A DNA stretch of 64,000 nt, from contig PMZI01000023.1 in assembly GCA_003170475.1 (NCBI GenBank), forward strand, positions 404,457 through 468,456. The letters are read 5' to 3'. Shown here piece by piece: positions 62,564 to 64,000 of this stretch (positions are counted from its first letter, which is position 1; every line of letters begins with the position of its first letter). Below the pieces are notes generated by a model, which was given only the letters and a program-made list of their open reading frames with translations, did not search any database and was not told the origin of the DNA. The position numbers were made by a program, and so were the translations under genes. Source of the DNA: Ignavibacteriota bacterium (GTDB lineage: Bacteria; Bacteroidota; Ignavibacteria; UBA10030).

Positions 62564-64000
62564 ATGTTCATGAGCGTGAGAGCGCTGAAGAAGCACATAA
62601 ACGCATTAAGTATCGCGATGGTAGCCGTCTGTTTCGTCACGATATTCCTTCCTGTCCTTTCAAGCGCCAAGACCTACTACGTTTCTCCTGGAGGGAACGA
62701 TGCGGCTGCGGGTACCATCGACCAGCCTTTTCTTACCATTGTGAAAGCACACTCCGTTGTTGCTGCTGGAGACACCATTTTTGTACGTGGTGGAAATTAT
62801 GTTGTCAATGCCACGATCAATCTCTCCAAGAACGGAACGGGCACAAGTGGGTTTTTCCTGTTGGCGTATCCTGGTGGACGGCCCATTCTCGATTTTTCAT
62901 CGATGACAGTTTCGAGTGGCAACAGAGGTATCCAACTGTCAGGAAGTTATTGGTACATCAAAGGATTCGATGTCAAAGGTGCAGGCGACAATGGGATGTT
63001 CATCAGTGGCTCGTTCAACACAGTCGAATTCTGTGCTCTTTTCGAAAACAGGGATACCGGCCTGCAGATTGGGAACGGCGCTTCAAACAACAGGATCATC
63101 AACTGTGATTCCTATTATAATGTGGATCCGAGTCAGGGAAATGCAGACGGTTTTTCGCCGAAACTCGATGTCGGTACAGCCAACTATTTTTATGGCTGCC
63201 GATCTTGGCAGAATTCCGATGATGGGTGGGATGGATATTTGCGACCATCCAACGATGTCACGACAACGCTTGAAAACTGCTGGAGTTTCAACAACGGCTA
63301 TCTGAAGAATGGGGGCGCTAGCAGTGGAAATGGGAACGGGTTCAAGATGGGCGGGGGTGACAACGGAAACAGCGATCATTTGAAACACAATATGATCTTG
63401 AAGAGATGTCTTGCATTTGACAATAGAGTTAAAGGCTTCGACCAAAACAACAACGTGGGATCGATGACTCTCTACAATTGCACGGCATACAGAAACGGAA
63501 CAAACTACAGCATAAGTAGTACACTTGATTCGGGCAAAACACTGATCGTCATCAATTGTGTCTCGCTGGGGAGCTATGGTTCGTTGGGGAGTTTCGCCGC
63601 TCAACAGACAAACAGTTGGTTGAGTCCTTTCGGCGTCTCGAATGCTGATTTTGTCTCTGTCGATACAGGAGGCGTGCGTGGGCCGAGAAAAGCAGATGGT
63701 AGTCTGCCGGACCTACTTTTCATGCATCTCGCCCCCGGCAGTCGGCTGATCGATGCTGGGACGATTATTGGAATGCCCTACGGTGGAACCGCCCCCGACC
63801 TGGGGGCATTCGAATATGGAACGACAACTTCGGTCAACAATGAACGAGAGCTCTTTTCACCTGAGACTTTTACGCTTTCTCAAAATTTTCCCAATCCGTT
63901 CAATCCCACAACAACAATTCGGTATTGGCTTCCCTCTGCCGGGCCTGTTTCGTTACGGGTTTATGACACACTCGGCCGTGAAGTTGCAGTGCTCGTTGCA
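62564..64000 (+). CDS. Pectate lyase PL9 with T9SS tail, cut by the window end
   Basis: At least 479 residues, open to the last base. After a signal segment (about 1-35, ending SSAKTYYV) comes a parallel beta-helix. The PL9 signature is visible: [10 protein letters not shown] (Asp195) and NSDDGWDGY (Asp219, Asp220, Asp223). This is exactly the spacing of the calcium-binding aspartates of Pel9A of Dickeya. A Lys at 261 (NGFKMGGG) matches its catalytic lysine within two residues. It cuts polygalacturonate by beta-elimination. The end shows a T9SS domain ([10 protein letters not shown]); about the last 40 residues lie outside. The start could also be the ATG at 62570. Confidence 0.88.
   Translation, partial: MFMSVRALKKHINALSIAMVAVCFVTIFLPVLSSAKTYYVSPGGNDAAAGTIDQPFLTIVKAHSVVAAGDTIFVRGGNYVVNATINLSKNGTGTSGFFLLAYPGGRPILDFSSMTVSSGNRGIQLSGSYWYIKGFDVKGAGDNGMFISGSFNTVEFCALFENRDTGLQIGNGASNNRIINCDSYYNVDPSQGNADGFSPKLDVGTANYFYGCRSWQNSDDGWDGYLRPSNDVTTTLENCWSFNNGYLKNGGASSGNGNGFKMGGGDNGNSDHLKHNMILKRCLAFDNRVKGFDQNNNVGSMTLYNCTAYRNGTNYSISSTLDSGKTLIVINCVSLGSYGSLGSFAAQQTNSWLSPFGVSNADFVSVDTGGVRGPRKADGSLPDLLFMHLAPGSRLIDAGTIIGMPYGGTAPDLGAFEYGTTTSVNNERELFSPETFTLSQNFPNPFNPTTTIRYWLPSAGPVSLRVYDTLGREVAVLVA

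Noticed and set aside
1-64000. tRNA, rRNA, insertion sequences and prophage genes
   Set aside because: No cloverleaf, rRNA-like stretch, transposase or integrase was recognised by reading; a dedicated scan was not possible.

Overview
This window probably comes from a Gram-negative bacterium of the Bacteroidota/Chlorobiota/Ignavibacteria neighbourhood. Three things point there. Six secreted proteins end in a type IX secretion (T9SS) sorting domain with the N-x-P-N-P-F-N-P-[ST] motif. Two very large TonB-dependent receptors carry an N-terminal carboxypeptidase-regulatory-like domain. A TPR lipoprotein, a DUF4292-type lipoprotein and an EnvC-like protein sit in a tight run. Many genes have clear Shine-Dalgarno sequences, and the recognisable promoters are of the ordinary TTGACA type rather than the classical Bacteroidetes type, which fits Ignavibacteria or a related lineage better than Bacteroides. 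The exact taxon cannot be settled from the sequence alone.

Layout. 1-1.25 kb (minus strand): start of an unknown gene and an ATP-grasp protein. 1.27-6.5 kb: envelope genes (TPR lipoprotein, DUF4292 lipoprotein, EnvC-like protein) and an APC permease. 6.6-13.1 kb: two huge secreted proteins, each with 14 propeller-type repeats and cohesin-like domains, one also with a dockerin. 13.2 kb: menC-like gene. 14.5-35.5 kb: a long plus-strand uronate gene block headed by a GntR/LacI-type regulator with its own promoter and palindromic operator: kdgF, kduD, a lyase-GH88 fusion, kduI, uxaC, a hexuronate transporter, a UxuB-like SDR, two KDG kinases, two novel paralogous proteins, a proton-pumping pyrophosphatase, a LarA-family racemase/epimerase, pdxB, gnd and a methyltransferase. 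35.5-37.5 kb (minus strand): a Gfo/Idh oxidoreductase and a YiaK-like dehydrogenase. 38.2-48.7 kb: a tandem duplication of [TonB-dependent receptor + secreted beta-helix T9SS protein]. 48.8 kb: tagaturonate epimerase. 50.2-64 kb: pectin and rhamnogalacturonan depolymerisation genes (esterase, two rhamnogalacturonan acetylesterases, a GH105 hydrolase, a GH43, a GH28 polygalacturonase and a PL9 pectate lyase cut by the window end) with a LacI regulator.

How it works together (inference from families and order). Secreted or surface enzymes deacetylate and cut pectin and rhamnogalacturonan. Oligomers pass the two TonB receptors. GH105 and GH88 enzymes release unsaturated uronates, KdgF/KduI/KduD turn these into 2-keto-3-deoxygluconate (KDG), and KdgK phosphorylates it. 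Saturated galacturonate enters by the ExuT-like carrier and is processed by UxaC, the epimerase UxaE and the SDR to mannonate. No mannonate dehydratase or KDPG aldolase lies in this window. A LarA-family enzyme and 6-phosphogluconate dehydrogenase are present instead, so an alternative mannonate-gluconate exit is possible.

Regulation. Three separate transcription units (the two receptors and the esterase operon) share a nearly identical promoter followed, at a constant 24-nt distance from the -10, by a LacI/GalR-type operator. The esterase operon contains the LacI gene itself, which suggests a small pectin/rhamnogalacturonan regulon.
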